From Hahella sp. HN01 (GTDB lineage Bacteria > Pseudomonadota > Gammaproteobacteria > Pseudomonadales > Oleiphilaceae): a DNA stretch of 64,000 nt. The notes beneath the pieces were generated by a model. The model was not told where the DNA came from, searched no databases, and worked only from the letters and a program-made list of their open reading frames with translations. Below, piece by piece: positions 17,211-26,548 of the stretch. The translations under genes were made by a program, and so were the position numbers. Each line of letters starts with the position of its first letter. Position 1 is the first letter of the stretch. The stretch spans positions 23,538 to 87,537 of the forward strand of contig NZ_JAHMIN010000028.1 of the NCBI RefSeq assembly GCF_018986435.1. The letters are read 5' to 3'.

Positions 17211-19097
17211 TTACAGGCGCTCAATTTCCGCCGTGTCTTGAACTTTCTCATTGTAGTCGTTGTATTCACGCTGACCGTTACGGCTCGCCATAAAGGTTCT
17301 ATAGGTCTTTTGCTCCGCTTCGCTCAGGTCTTCTGTATTGTCCTTCACTTCATTCAGAACGATGACCGCATAACCAAAGTTTGTCTCAAACTTCTCTATA
17401 ACGGGCTTACCTTCAGTCGGCTTAGGCAGCTTAAAGGCCAAGCGGGAAATATCCGCAGCGCCAGCCTGAGAACGACGAGCGTCATTCAGCTCCACCCAAC
17501 CCGTCTGCTCGCCATCTGCACCTTTAGAAACCGGAGCCAGATCGCCACTCTTCAGCTGAGCGACCATTTCTTCCGACTTCGCAGCCAGAGAGTCTTTCGC
17601 TTTTTGTACAGCCAGCTTCTGCTTAATCGCTTCTTTCACTTCAGCAAACTGTTGAGGCACGCTTGGCAACAGCTCTTTCTTCCTCAACACCAGGCTTCCT
17701 TCCTTGCCCAGATCGATAACCTGACTGTTGTGGCCGTCTTCGATTACGTCCGCGGAGAAAGCCTCCTGGATTACCTGAGGACCACTAAAAATACCTTGCC
17801 CGCCTTCTCTGGAGAAGGGCTCAGACGTTTGTACCGCCAAACCAAGCTCCTCAGCTGGTCCAGCCAGATCATCCGCGGTATAAGTGATGTCTTTCAGCTT
17901 GGCGTTGATTTCAACGAACAGACTATCCGCCTTCTGCTCCTGCAACTCTTTGACTATGCGGTCTTTGGATTCTTCCAGACTTGGCATTTCAACCGCTTTA
18001 ACGTCATTCAATTTGATGATGTGGTAACCGTATTCGGTCTTAACCGGTTCGGAAACATCGCCCACATTCATGGAGAACAGTTTTTCTTCGAAAGGCTTAA
18101 CAAAAGCGCCTTTCTGAGCATAACCCAGGTCACCGCCGTCGTTAGCTGAGCCTAGATCGCTTGAAAACTCTTTCGCCAGCGCAGCGAAATCGCCACCGTC
18201 TTTTAGCTTCTGCTCAACTTCTTGAGCTTTAGCCAACGCCTGCTCATCAGACACGTCATCAGAGGTTTCAATCAGGATATGGGAAGCACGGCGTTGTTCA
18301 GATGGATGAAACTCTTTCTTTTCTTCCTCATAACGCTTGCTGATTTCGTCGTCGCTGACTTCTGCACGACTCACCAAGACATCTCGGGTCAACTCAATGT
18401 AATTGACGATGATGCGCTCAGGCAGGATAAATTCGTCTTTATTCGAGTTGTAGTATTCCTCAGCTTCCGCGTCGCTAATCTCAATATCTTTCGCAACGTC
18501 TTCAGCATTAAGGCGATAGTAGCTAAAACTGCGAGTCTGACGTTCCATTCTCAGCAGCTCATTCAGCTCTTCCCCGATAACAAAAGAAGTTTGAGCAATC
18601 CCGGACTGCAACTGTCCTACCAGCAACTCATCCGATAACTCTTTACGGAACTCCATAGGACGCATGCCAATCCTGCGCAGCGCTTCCATAAACTGGTTGT
18701 TGTCGTATTTACCGTCTTTCTGGGCCATTGGCCACTGAGTGATAAAGTTGTTGATGGTTGCATCAGAAACAGCGAAACCAGCCTCCCGCGCAGCCTGGAG
18801 CTGAACTTCGCGAGTAATAAATTCATCAAGGGTGGTTTTACGCAGTTTGTTTTCATCGATTTTGCTGGGATCGTAATTCTCTCCCATGCTGGCGATAGCC
18901 TGAAGGCGGTTTCTCTCGAACTTGCGCTCGAACTGAGACTTAGTGATAGGTTCGCCATTGACTGACGCAACTTCGGGCTCGCCGCTGAGCCCTCCAACGA
19001 TAGACTCGATGCCGAAGAAGGCAAACGTCATTACGATTAGGCCGACAATTACCTTGGCGATCACGCCCTGGGCGTTATCCCGAATATTTTGAAGCAT
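17211..19097 (-). CDS. ppiD: Periplasmic folding factor PpiD, membrane-anchored
   Basis: A 628-residue chaperone that meets proteins emerging from the Sec translocon on the periplasmic side. An N-terminal membrane anchor lies at about residues 12-34 (VIAKVIVGLIVMTFAFFGI). A SurA_N-like helical domain follows, and a parvulin-type domain lies at about 265-360, recognisable from RASHILIET and GGDLGYAQKGAFVKPF. The length and the position after hupB are typical. AGAGGGG precedes the ATG. tRNA-Asp lies upstream with its own terminator, so ppiD is probably transcribed separately. Confidence 0.95.
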   Translation of the reverse strand: MLQNIRDNAQGVIAKVIVGLIVMTFAFFGIESIVGGLSGEPEVASVNGEPITKSQFERKFERNRLQAIASMGENYDPSKIDENKLRKTTLDEFITREVQLQAAREAGFAVSDATINNFITQWPMAQKDGKYDNNQFMEALRRIGMRPMEFRKELSDELLVGQLQSGIAQTSFVIGEELNELLRMERQTRSFSYYRLNAEDVAKDIEISDAEAEEYYNSNKDEFILPERIIVNYIELTRDVLVSRAEVSDDEISKRYEEEKKEFHPSEQRRASHILIETSDDVSDEQALAKAQEVEQKLKDGGDFAALAKEFSSDLGSANDGGDLGYAQKGAFVKPFEEKLFSMNVGDVSEPVKTEYGYHIIKLNDVKAVEMPSLEESKDRIVKELQEQKADSLFVEINAKLKDITYTADDLAGPAEELGLAVQTSEPFSREGGQGIFSGPQVIQEAFSADVIEDGHNSQVIDLGKEGSLVLRKKELLPSVPQQFAEVKEAIKQKLAVQKAKDSLAAKSEEMVAQLKSGDLAPVSKGADGEQTGWVELNDARRSQAGAADISRLAFKLPKPTEGKPVIEKFETNFGYAVIVLNEVKDNTEDLSEAEQKTYRTFMASRNGQREYNDYNEKVQDTAEIERL

Positions 19098-19147
19098 GCG
19101 CCCCTCTTAGAATTCTAACTTCCAAATCTGGTTGTACTGTTCTAATG

Positions 19148-19171
19148 AAAAAAGGCGCTCTTAGGCGCCTT
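19148..19171 (-). terminator. Rho-independent terminator downstream of tRNA-Asp
   Basis: AAGGCGC at 19152-19158 pairs perfectly with GCGCCTT at 19165-19171 around a six-base loop, followed on the minus strand by a T run. It ends the hupB/tRNA-Asp transcript before ppiD. Confidence 0.85.
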
Positions 19172-19177
19172 GGATCT

Positions 19178-19254
19178 TGGCGGAGCGGACGGGACTCGAA
19201 CCCGCGACCCCCGGCGTGACAGGCCGGTATTCTAACCGACTGAACTACCGCTCC
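19178..19254 (-). tRNA. tRNA-Asp (GTC)
   Basis: A 77-base cloverleaf on the minus strand. The acceptor stem is GGAGCGG/CCGCTCC, the discriminator is G and the CCA end is encoded. The anticodon loop reads CTGTCAC, giving GTC, and the T arm contains GGTTCGAGTCC. It lies 42 bases after the hupB stop with no obvious promoter of its own, so it may be cut out of the hupB transcript. Confidence 0.97.
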
Positions 19255-19268
19255 TTCGATTGCATTGC

Positions 19269-19288
19269 GTCCCTATTTTACTAGGGAC
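19269..19288 (-). other. Small inverted repeat between hupB and tRNA-Asp
   Basis: GTCCCTA at 19269-19275 and TAGGGAC at 19282-19288 are a perfect 7-bp stem with a six-base loop. No T run follows on the minus strand, so it is a weak terminator at best. It may instead protect the hupB mRNA end or mark a processing point. Confidence 0.5.
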
Positions 19289-19296
19289 ACAAGATG

Positions 19297-19569
19297 CTAG
19301 TTGACTGCGTCTTTCAGAGCTTTACCGGCTTTAAAGCTGGGAACTTTGGCAGCGTCGATTTTAATCGTAGCGCCAGTTTGCGGGTTGCGACCAGTGCGTG
19401 CAGCGCGCTCTTTAACAGAGAACGTACCAAAACCGATCAAAGTAACCTGCTCACCCTTTTTTAATGCTTCAGTAACTGACTCAACGACAGCATCAAGAGC
19501 ACGACCAGCAGCCGCTTTTGAGATGTCTGCAGATGCAGCAACAGCATCAATCAATTCTGACTTATTCAC
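19297..19569 (-). CDS. hupB: DNA-binding protein HU-beta
   Basis: A 90-residue histone-like protein that bends DNA non-specifically and compacts the nucleoid as a dimer. The HU signature [18 protein letters not shown] is at about residues 46-63, followed by the DNA-inserting arm [11 protein letters not shown]. The start codon is GTG, with AAGGGG eight bases upstream. A strong promoter lies about 155 bases upstream, after the lon stop. The lon-hupB-ppiD order is the usual one. Confidence 0.98.
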   Translation of the reverse strand: MNKSELIDAVAASADISKAAAGRALDAVVESVTEALKKGEQVTLIGFGTFSVKERAARTGRNPQTGATIKIDAAKVPSFKAGKALKDAVN

Positions 19570-19724
19570 ACTAAACCCCTTAGATCTTTTTGAATTGATT
19601 AATTGACTGGTGATGAAGGAATTCAGGTATACAACACACTTAAAACTTTAGAGCGTGAGTACATCCTTTTTCTTCTTTTAATTGGCCGGCAGCCCTTGTG
19701 GGACGCTGCCTGACAACGCGATCA

Positions 19725-19754
19725 TTTATACCAACACGGATAAAAGCGTGTCAA
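19725..19754 (-). promoter_or_regulatory. Sigma70 promoter of hupB
   Basis: On the minus strand, a perfect TTGACA (19754-19749), an 18-base spacer and TATAAA (19730-19725). Transcription would start near 19718, giving a leader of about 150 bases. A GC-rich inverted repeat (GGCAGC/GCTGCC, 19688-19710) lies at the beginning of that leader and might also terminate lon. Confidence 0.7.
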
Positions 19755-19767
19755 GCAGCTTCTTCCA

Positions 19768-22200
19768 CTAGTGCGTATTTATACGGTCCGCCCCATCAGA
19801 AGTTTCATCACCTTTATTAATGGAGCTTTTATCTTTTTCCGATACGCCCCCTTCAGCACTAGATAACCTATTTGCAAAGTCATCTCCCAGTGCAATATTC
19901 CAAACTTCATCTATCCATGTAACTGGAATAATTTCCAATTCATTTTTGATGTTATCCGGAATCTCCTTTAAGTCACGAACATTTTCCTGTGGTATCACCA
20001 CCGTTTTAATACCGCCACGGTGCGCGGCCAACAACTTTTCCTTAAGCCCGCCGATAGCCAGGACTTCACCACGAAGGGTAATCTCTCCTGTCATCGCCAC
20101 GTTAGCCTTAACCGGCGCGTTGGTCAAACTCGATACCAACGCGGTGCACATTCCAATCCCTGCGCTAGGGCCATCCTTCGGCGTTGCGCCTTCGGGAACG
20201 TGTACGTGAATATCATTCTTCTCGTGGAAATCAGGAGCTATGCCCAGCACGTGAGAACGCCCTCTCACCACCGTCAAAGCCGCCTGAATAGACTCCTGCA
20301 TGACATCGCCAAGCGAGCCCGTCTTCACCACTTTACCCTTACCAGGCACCGAGGTGCATTCAATTGTCAGCAGCTCACCGCCAACCTGAGTCCAGGCCAA
20401 GCCAGTAACCTGCCCAACTCGATCCTGGGATGACGCTTTGCCGTAGTTGAACTTGCGCACTCCCAGATAATCTTCAAGATTCTCTTCAGTAACACGGCGA
20501 GCTTCGCCCTTCTTGCCCTTCAGCAATACATTTTCTTTTACAACTTTGCGGCAGATCTTTGCGATCTCACGCTCAAGGCCACGTACGCCAGCCTCTTTTG
20601 TATAGTATCGAATGACCGTACGGATAGCCTGCTCATCCGTTTCCATCTCGCCTTCCTGCAAACCGTTGTTCACCATTTGCTTGGGCAACAAGTACTTCTG
20701 AGCAATATTCACCTTTTCGTCTTCCGTATATCCTGGAATCCGAATAATTTCCATACGATCCAACAAAGCTGGCGGAATATTCATTGTATTGGAAGTACAA
20801 ACGAACATAACCTCAGACAGGTCGTAATCCACTTCCAGATAGTGGTCATTGAACGTGTGGTTCTGTTCCGGGTCCAGCACTTCCAATAAAGCAGACGCAG
20901 GGTCACCGCGATGATCCATGCCCATTTTGTCGATCTCATCGAACAGGAACAAAGGATTCTTCACGTTGACTTTCGCCAGCTTCTGCAGCAGCTTCCCAGG
21001 CAAAGAGCCGATATAAGTCCGACGGTGACCGCGAATTTCAGCTTCGTCACGTACGCCACCGAGAGCCATACGAACATACTTACGGTTGGTGGCCTTTGCA
21101 ACCGACTGCCCTAGTGAAGTCTTACCTACACCTGGAGGACCAACCAAGCAAAGCACAGGCCCCTTCATTTTCTTGACCCGGCTTTGTACCGCCAAATACT
21201 CAAGAATGCGCTCTTTAACCTCTTCCAAGCCGTAGTGATCTTCATTCAAGATCTTACGCGCCGCATCCAAGTCATGTTTAACGCGACTGCGCTTTTTCCA
21301 TGGAATGTTCACCATCCAATCGATATAACTACGCACAACGGTCGCTTCAGCTGACATTGGCGACATCATTTTGAGCTTGCTTAACTCAGATTCCGCCTTC
21401 TTGCGCGCCTCTTCCGGCATGCCTGCCGAGAGGATGCGTTTTTCAAGCTGCTCCAGCTCATTACCGCCATCACCCAGATCTCCCATTTCCTTTTGAATGG
21501 CTTTCATCTGTTCGTTGAGGTAATACTCGCGCTGGCTTTTTTCCATCTGCTTCTTAACGCGGCCGCGAATACGCTGCTCCACTTGCAGAATGTCAATCTC
21601 ATTCTCTAGTCGCTGCATCAGCGCTTCAACTCGCGCCTTAACATCCACAACTTCCAGCAACTCTTGCTTAGACTCAAGCTTAAGCTCCAAATGCGCCGCG
21701 ATGGTATCGGCCAAACGTCCGGGCTCAGCAATATTGCTCAATGAATCAGATAGTTCATTTGGAATTTTCTTACTCAGTTTCACGTATTGCTCGAACTGAG
21801 AAAGTAAAGAACGAGTAAGGACATCGGCGGAACGCTCAGAAAGAATTGGCTCAGGCAATTCACTGACTTTCGCACTGAGATAATCGTCGTTTTCTACGCG
21901 ATCAATATGGGCGCGATAGTTGCCTTCAACCAGCACTTTTACAGTGCCGTCAGGCAGTTTGAGCATCTGCAGGATCGTTGATACGGTACCAATGCCATAT
22001 ATTTCAGACTGCCCGGGATCTTCGTCCGCAGGGTCACGCTGAGCTACCAGCAGGATTTCCTTATTGCCTTCCGTTGCTTCTTCGAGAGCTTTAATAGATT
22101 TGGCTCTGCCGACAAACAAAGGGATCACCATGTGCGGGAAAACAACTACATCACGCAATGGCAGTAAAGGGATTACGATAGGTGATGAACCCTCAACCAT
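19768..22200 (-). CDS. lon: ATP-dependent protease Lon
   Basis: An 810-residue cytoplasmic protease that degrades misfolded and selected regulatory proteins. The N-terminal substrate-binding domain begins IPLLPLRDVVVFPHM. The AAA+ module has Walker A GPPGVGKTS near residue 357 and Walker B FLFDEIDK. The C-terminal peptidase domain holds the Ser of PKDGPSAGIG and the Lys of GGLKEKLLAAHR. A polar tail of about 35 residues extends beyond the usual end. GAGGTG precedes the ATG, and a sigma32-like promoter lies upstream. A terminator separates it from clpX. Confidence 0.98.
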   Translation of the reverse strand: MVEGSSPIVIPLLPLRDVVVFPHMVIPLFVGRAKSIKALEEATEGNKEILLVAQRDPADEDPGQSEIYGIGTVSTILQMLKLPDGTVKVLVEGNYRAHIDRVENDDYLSAKVSELPEPILSERSADVLTRSLLSQFEQYVKLSKKIPNELSDSLSNIAEPGRLADTIAAHLELKLESKQELLEVVDVKARVEALMQRLENEIDILQVEQRIRGRVKKQMEKSQREYYLNEQMKAIQKEMGDLGDGGNELEQLEKRILSAGMPEEARKKAESELSKLKMMSPMSAEATVVRSYIDWMVNIPWKKRSRVKHDLDAARKILNEDHYGLEEVKERILEYLAVQSRVKKMKGPVLCLVGPPGVGKTSLGQSVAKATNRKYVRMALGGVRDEAEIRGHRRTYIGSLPGKLLQKLAKVNVKNPLFLFDEIDKMGMDHRGDPASALLEVLDPEQNHTFNDHYLEVDYDLSEVMFVCTSNTMNIPPALLDRMEIIRIPGYTEDEKVNIAQKYLLPKQMVNNGLQEGEMETDEQAIRTVIRYYTKEAGVRGLEREIAKICRKVVKENVLLKGKKGEARRVTEENLEDYLGVRKFNYGKASSQDRVGQVTGLAWTQVGGELLTIECTSVPGKGKVVKTGSLGDVMQESIQAALTVVRGRSHVLGIAPDFHEKNDIHVHVPEGATPKDGPSAGIGMCTALVSSLTNAPVKANVAMTGEITLRGEVLAIGGLKEKLLAAHRGGIKTVVIPQENVRDLKEIPDNIKNELEIIPVTWIDEVWNIALGDDFANRLSSAEGGVSEKDKSSINKGDETSDGADRINTH

Positions 22201-22274
22201 ATAACACCTCAGAACTTGATGGCGCTTCTTACTCGCGCCGTATGCTGGTCACTATCTTTCACTTGATATAGATG

Positions 22275-22301
22275 ATGGGGACAATGGCCGCAAAATACAA
22301 A
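22275..22301 (-). promoter_or_regulatory. Candidate heat-shock (sigma32) promoter of lon
   Basis: On the minus strand, TTTGTA (22301-22296), a 15-base spacer and CCCCAT (22280-22275). CCCCAT matches the sigma32 -10 element exactly, and four of six -35 bases match CTTGAA. lon belongs to the sigma32 regulon in E. coli, which supports the reading. Confidence 0.5.
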
Positions 22302-22333
22302 TGTAGGATGATTACAAGATAGGAATATTTTAG

Positions 22334-22361
22334 AAAAAAGGGGCTTAAAGCCCCTTTTTTT
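22334..22361 (-). terminator. Rho-independent terminator of clpX
   Basis: GGGGC at 22340-22344 pairs with GCCCC at 22350-22354 around TTAAA. A6 lies on one side and T7 on the other, so the stem extends by A-T pairs and ends in a U run on either strand. Confidence 0.85.
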
Positions 22362-22411
22362 ACAAAAACCTTCAAAAACAGGCGGTAATTTAACCATTAC
22401 CGCGATAGATG

Positions 22412-23695
22412 CTACTCGTCAGCAGCCAATTTAGCCTGTTCGCTGTTTTTGTAGATTTTGATTGGTTCGGACTCGCCGGCGATAACGCCCTCGTCGATGA
22501 CAACCTTGCAAACATCCTGCTCTGAAGGAATGTCATACATGGTCTTCAGGAGAACTTGCTCAAGTATAGAGCGTAGCCCTCTCGCGCCGGTTTTACGCTC
22601 CATGGCTTTCTTGGCGATAGAGTGCAAGGCGTCTTCACGGAAGTCCACTTCAACGCTTTCCATTTCAAACAGCTTAGAATATTGCTTGGTCAAGGCGTTA
22701 CGCGGTTGAGTCAGAATCTGAATCAACGCCGCTTCATCCAGCTCATCCAAGGTAGCGATGACAGGCAAACGACCAACAAACTCGGGAATCAAACCAAATT
22801 TGATCAAGTCCTCGGTCTCTACGTCTTTTAACGTCTCGCCAACAGATTTAGAGCTAATCTGGCTCTTCACTACCGCCGAGAAGCCGATGCTGCCCTTCTC
22901 TGCGCGATCTCGAATAATCTTTTCCAGACCAGCGAATGCGCCACCGCATATAAACAGAATATTCGAAGTATCAACTTGCAGAAATTCTTGCTGCGGATGC
23001 TTACGCCCACCCTGAGGCGGCACAGAGGCGACAGTGCCTTCAATCAGCTTCAACAGCGCCTGCTGAACACCTTCGCCAGATACATCGCGCGTTATAGAAG
23101 GATTATCGGATTTACGTGAAATCTTATCGATCTCGTCAATATATACGATACCCTTCTGCGCCTTCTCGACGTCATAGTCACACTTCTGCAACAGCTTCTG
23201 AATGATATTCTCAACGTCTTCGCCGACATAGCCGGCTTCCGTCAATGTGGTAGCGTCGGCAATGGTGAACGGTACGTTCAGCAATCTCGCCAGCGTTTCA
23301 GCCAGCAAAGTCTTACCGCTACCGGTGGGTCCAATCAGCAAAATATTACTCTTGCCTAGTTCGACTTCACCTTTTTTGTCTTCGTAACGCAGACGCTTGT
23401 AATGGTTGTAAACCGCAACAGCCAACGCAAGTTTGGCTCGGGTCTGACCGATTACATAGTCATCCAACGTTTCCTTGATTTCGTGAGGTGTGGGCAACCT
23501 GTCGCTGCTGTCACTGGTGGTCGCTTCCTGAATCTCTTCGCGGATAATGTCGTTGCACAGATCAACGCACTCATCGCAAATAAATACAGACGGACCGGCG
23601 ATCAGCTTGCGAACCTCATGTTGGCTTTTCCCGCAAAAGGAGCAATACAGCAACTTGCCGCTGTCTTCGCCCTTTCCGCTTCTTTCATCAGCCAT
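22412..23695 (-). CDS. clpX: ClpX, ATPase and adaptor subunit of ClpXP
   Basis: A 427-residue AAA+ unfoldase that feeds proteins to ClpP. The N-terminal zinc domain has four cysteines (LYCSFCGKS and [10 protein letters not shown]). Walker A is GPTGSGKTL and Walker B is [10 protein letters not shown]. The loop IGFSAVV includes the ClpP-contacting IGF tripeptide, and the pore loop GYVGEDVE is present. The frame opens with TTG-ATG; the ATG at 23695 with AGGGG upstream is the better start. It follows clpP by 77 bases in the same direction. Confidence 0.98.
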   Translation of the reverse strand: MADERSGKGEDSGKLLYCSFCGKSQHEVRKLIAGPSVFICDECVDLCNDIIREEIQEATTSDSSDRLPTPHEIKETLDDYVIGQTRAKLALAVAVYNHYKRLRYEDKKGEVELGKSNILLIGPTGSGKTLLAETLARLLNVPFTIADATTLTEAGYVGEDVENIIQKLLQKCDYDVEKAQKGIVYIDEIDKISRKSDNPSITRDVSGEGVQQALLKLIEGTVASVPPQGGRKHPQQEFLQVDTSNILFICGGAFAGLEKIIRDRAEKGSIGFSAVVKSQISSKSVGETLKDVETEDLIKFGLIPEFVGRLPVIATLDELDEAALIQILTQPRNALTKQYSKLFEMESVEVDFREDALHSIAKKAMERKTGARGLRSILEQVLLKTMYDIPSEQDVCKVVIDEGVIAGESEPIKIYKNSEQAKLAADE

Positions 23696-23772
23696 CAAAC
23701 TACCCCTAAATTAATTCAATATATGCAAGACGGGTTTAGTTAGTCTTACGTATTTACCATACACCAAGTATG

Positions 23773-24414
23773 CTAACCAACTACCCGTTTATCAAGCACA
23801 GAGTCTATCAAGCCATAATTTTTAGCCATCTCAGCGTCCATAAATTTATCGCGGTCGGTATCGCGAGCGATGGTCTCAATGTCTTGCCCTGTGTGCTTAG
23901 AGAGAATGTTGTTCAGCTTCTCGCGCAACAACAGGATTTCCTTCGCATGTATCTCTATATCGGAAGCCTGCCCCTGCAGACCGCCCAACAATGGCTGGTG
24001 AATCATCACGCGAGAGTGTGGCAGACAGTAGCGCTTTCCAGCAGCGCCGCCGCTTAATAGTAACGCACCCATACTTGCCGCCTGCCCGATACACATTGTA
24101 GAGACGTCAGGTTTGATAAATTGCATGGTGTCGTAAATTGACAGCCCCGCGGTCACGGAGCCACCAGGAGAATTGATGTAGAGATGAATATCTTTGTCCG
24201 GGTTCTCTGACTCCAGGAACAACAACTGCGCCACCACCAGATTAGCCATATGGTCTTCAACCTGGCCGACCAGAAAAATGATCCGCTCTTTCAACAGCCT
24301 TGAGTATATATCGTAGGATCTTTCGCCACGCGCGGTTTGCTCAACCACCATGGGCACCAGAGCATTGGCTATTTCTAATTTATTCATCATCGTTGCGTTG
24401 TCGTCGCGAGCCAT
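23773..24414 (-). CDS. clpP: ClpP, proteolytic subunit of ClpXP/ClpAP
   Basis: A 213-residue serine protease that forms the double-heptamer chamber. The catalytic residues are Ser114 ([10 protein letters not shown]), His139 (SRVMIHQP) and Asp189 (DTDRDKFM). The frame is open 12 codons upstream to a TTG, but the ATG at 24414 has GGAG upstream and gives the normal length. The gene lies between tig and clpX, with a strong hairpin in the tig-clpP gap. Confidence 0.97.
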
Positions 24415-24448
24415 TTTTATCAGAACTCCATTGCTATCTATAAAAGAC

Positions 24449-24474
24449 AAACAGCCGGACGTTACCGGCTGTTT
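24449..24474 (-). terminator. Hairpin between tig and clpP, terminator or attenuator
   Basis: AAACAGCCGG at 24449-24458 and CCGGCTGTTT at 24465-24474 form a perfect 10-bp stem with a six-base loop. The minus-strand transcript continues U-rich (GTCTTTTATAG) but not as a clean run, so partial termination of tig transcripts is likely. Confidence 0.65.
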
Positions 24475-24522
24475 GTCATTCTAGCTTAATTTGCTGGCTT
24501 TTTTAGCGCAAGACCGCGTTTT

Positions 24523-25872
24523 TTATTCCGCGCTTTGCTCAGCTTCTTCCGCCTGATCAGCTTCCGCAGCAGGAGCTGTTCTCGGCTTGACCGCGTCCTC
24601 ATATGATACGGACTTAGTCTCGATCTTCGCTTTATCAGCCACGAAGTCAACCACTACATCCTCCAGAACTACAGACTGCATTTGAGCCTTCTGCTCTGGG
24701 TTGCTCATATACCAGCTAACCACTTGCTCAGGCTCTTGATAGCTAGACGCCAGCTCACGAATTTTCGCTTCGATCTGCTCTTCAGACGCCTCAAGGCCGT
24801 TATCTTTAACCACTTGAGCGAAAATCAAGCCGGTCTTAACACGTTTGACCGCTTGATCCTTAAACAGTTCCGCAGGCAATTGCGAAGCCTTCATTTGACC
24901 GCCGCCGAAACGCTGGGCAGCATCTTCGCGCATTCTGTTAACTTCAGAGTCAACCAGAGCAGAAGGTACATCAAATTCGCTCAAGCCTAGCAACTGATCA
25001 ACCACTTGCTGCTTCACTTTATTTGCGATTGCAAATTTTGCTTCACGCTCCATATTCTTGCGAATTTCAACTTTGAAAGCCTCTTCTCCGCCTTCCTGCA
25101 CTCCGTACTGCGCAAAGAATTCATCATTGATTTCAGGCAGCTCAGAACGCTCAACCTTGCTCACTTTCACTTCAAACTGAGCAGGTTTACCCTTCAGGTT
25201 TTCAGCGTGATAATCTTCAGGAAAAGTCAGATCCAGCGTTTTTTCATCGCCAGCCTTTAAGCCCACCAAACCGTCTTCAAAGCCTGGAATCATGCGCTTG
25301 GAGCCGATAACGATCTGTGCATTTTCTGCGGAACCGCCTTCAAATGCTTCACCATCAATCATGCCTTTGAAGTCGATGGTCAGACGGTCGCCGTCAGCAG
25401 CCGCATCTTCGCTATCTTTCCATACAGAAGATTGCTGACGCAGCTTGTCGATCATGGTATCAACATCGGCATCTACAATTTCAAAGTCTTCTTTTTCAAC
25501 ACTGATAGAGGAAAGGTCGCCAATAGCTACTTCAGGATAGATTTCGAATGTAGCGATAAACTCCAAGTCTTCGCCGTCTTCGATTTTCTTGGGTTCAAAT
25601 TTGGGGTAGCCAGCGGGGTTCAGGTCTTCTTTCTGAAGCGCCTCAACATAAGCGTCGCGCATCATTTCGCCGATAACTTCCTGGCGCACGCCCTCTCCAT
25701 AGCGCTTTTTGACCACGCTCATCGGTACCTTGCCGGGACGGAAACCATTCATGCGGACAGTACGAGCAGTTTTCTGCAAACGCTTCTCTACTTCCGAGTT
25801 AACTTGAGTTGCCGGCACACCAATTGTCATTCGACGCTCGATAGAAGAGGTCGACTCTAGCGAAACTTGCAT
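24523..25872 (-). CDS. tig: Trigger factor, ribosome-associated chaperone
   Basis: A 449-residue chaperone that meets nascent chains at the ribosome exit. The N-terminal ribosome-binding domain contains the signature GFRPGKVP. The FKBP-type domain follows at about 150-240 (LTIDFKGMIDGEAFEGG), and the helical C-terminal arm ends in an acidic Glu/Ala-rich tail (EADQAEEAEQSAE). Length is near E. coli's 432. GAGGA precedes the ATG. The tRNA operon lies directly upstream in the same direction, and clpP and clpX follow. Confidence 0.97.
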   Translation of the reverse strand: MQVSLESTSSIERRMTIGVPATQVNSEVEKRLQKTARTVRMNGFRPGKVPMSVVKKRYGEGVRQEVIGEMMRDAYVEALQKEDLNPAGYPKFEPKKIEDGEDLEFIATFEIYPEVAIGDLSSISVEKEDFEIVDADVDTMIDKLRQQSSVWKDSEDAAADGDRLTIDFKGMIDGEAFEGGSAENAQIVIGSKRMIPGFEDGLVGLKAGDEKTLDLTFPEDYHAENLKGKPAQFEVKVSKVERSELPEINDEFFAQYGVQEGGEEAFKVEIRKNMEREAKFAIANKVKQQVVDQLLGLSEFDVPSALVDSEVNRMREDAAQRFGGGQMKASQLPAELFKDQAVKRVKTGLIFAQVVKDNGLEASEEQIEAKIRELASSYQEPEQVVSWYMSNPEQKAQMQSVVLEDVVVDFVADKAKIETKSVSYEDAVKPRTAPAAEADQAEEAEQSAE

Positions 25873-25990
25873 GATAATCCTCGATTCTGATACGCAACTT
25901 AAAAAAGTGGAGGCAAATATTACGGAGCCCCGACTGCTTTAGCAAGTAGAGAATACAAACAAGGAGCTTCGCAATTATTAAAAATTAACA

Positions 25991-26075
25991 TGGTGCGAAA
26001 GGAGAGACTCGAACTCTCACATCTTTCGATACTGGAACCTAAATCCAGCGCGTCTACCAGTTCCGCCACTTTCGC
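25991..26075 (-). tRNA. tRNA-Leu (TAG)
   Basis: An 85-base class II tRNA with a long variable arm (TATCGAAAGATGT). The acceptor stem is GCGAAAG/CTTTCGC, the discriminator is A and CCA is encoded. The anticodon loop TTTAGGT gives TAG. It is the last tRNA of the Pro-Arg-His-Leu operon. Confidence 0.97.
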
Positions 26076-26143
26076 ACTATAAGAGGTAGTTTTGCTGCAA
26101 AACACATCAAAACTTTTTAACAAGCCCTAAAGCTTGAGAGGAA

Positions 26144-26220
26144 TGGGGTGGACGAAGGGGATCGAACCCTCGACCGCAGGAATCACAATCCTGAGCTCTA
26201 CCGACTGAGCTACGTCCACC
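26144..26220 (-). tRNA. tRNA-His (GTG)
   Basis: A 77-base tRNA with the extra 5' G typical of tRNA-His, opposite C73. The acceptor begins GGTGGACG and ends CGTCCACC-CCA. The anticodon loop TTGTGAT gives GTG. It is the third gene of the operon. Confidence 0.97.
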
Positions 26221-26258
26221 ACAAATGCTTCGCTACCTAAGGCCACCACTTTAAAGCA

Positions 26259-26335
26259 TGGCGCGCCCGGCAGGACTCGAACCTGCAACCCTCGGCTTAG
26301 AAGGCCGATGCTCTATCCGGTTGAGCTACGGGCGC
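26259..26335 (-). tRNA. tRNA-Arg (TCT)
   Basis: A 77-base tRNA. The acceptor stem is GCGCCCG/CGGGCGC, the discriminator is G and CCA is encoded. The anticodon loop CTTCTAA gives TCT, which reads AGA and AGG. It is the second gene of the operon. Confidence 0.97.
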
Positions 26336-26395
26336 TCTATATTCGCGAATCCTTGCGAATTACCACTTCATACCGTGATTACTCACTGAGTAAAG

Positions 26396-26472
26396 TGGTC
26401 GGGGTAGAGAGATTCGAACTCCCGACATCCTGCTCCCAAAGCAGGCGCGCTACCAGACTGCGCTATACCCCG
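26396..26472 (-). tRNA. tRNA-Pro (TGG)
   Basis: A 77-base tRNA. The acceptor stem starts CGGGGTA, the discriminator is A and CCA is encoded. The anticodon loop TTTGGGA gives TGG. It is first in the operon, about 33 bases downstream of the predicted transcription start. Confidence 0.97.
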
Positions 26473-26512
26473 CTCTTAGTGAGACCAGGCGTCTCAGCGA
26501 AAGCTGGCGCGA

Positions 26513-26541
26513 ATATTACTCGCGGAACCCGACATCGTCAA
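26513..26541 (-). promoter_or_regulatory. Strong sigma70 promoter of the tRNA operon
   Basis: On the minus strand, TTGACG (26541-26536), a 17-base spacer and TAATAT (26518-26513), followed by the GC-rich discriminator TCGCGCC. GC-rich discriminators are the hallmark of stringently controlled stable-RNA promoters. The rest of the 26473-26811 gap, apart from the inverted repeat just upstream, shows no gene and must also carry the divergent folD promoter, which I could not place. Confidence 0.75.
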
Positions 26542-26548
26542 CCATCAA

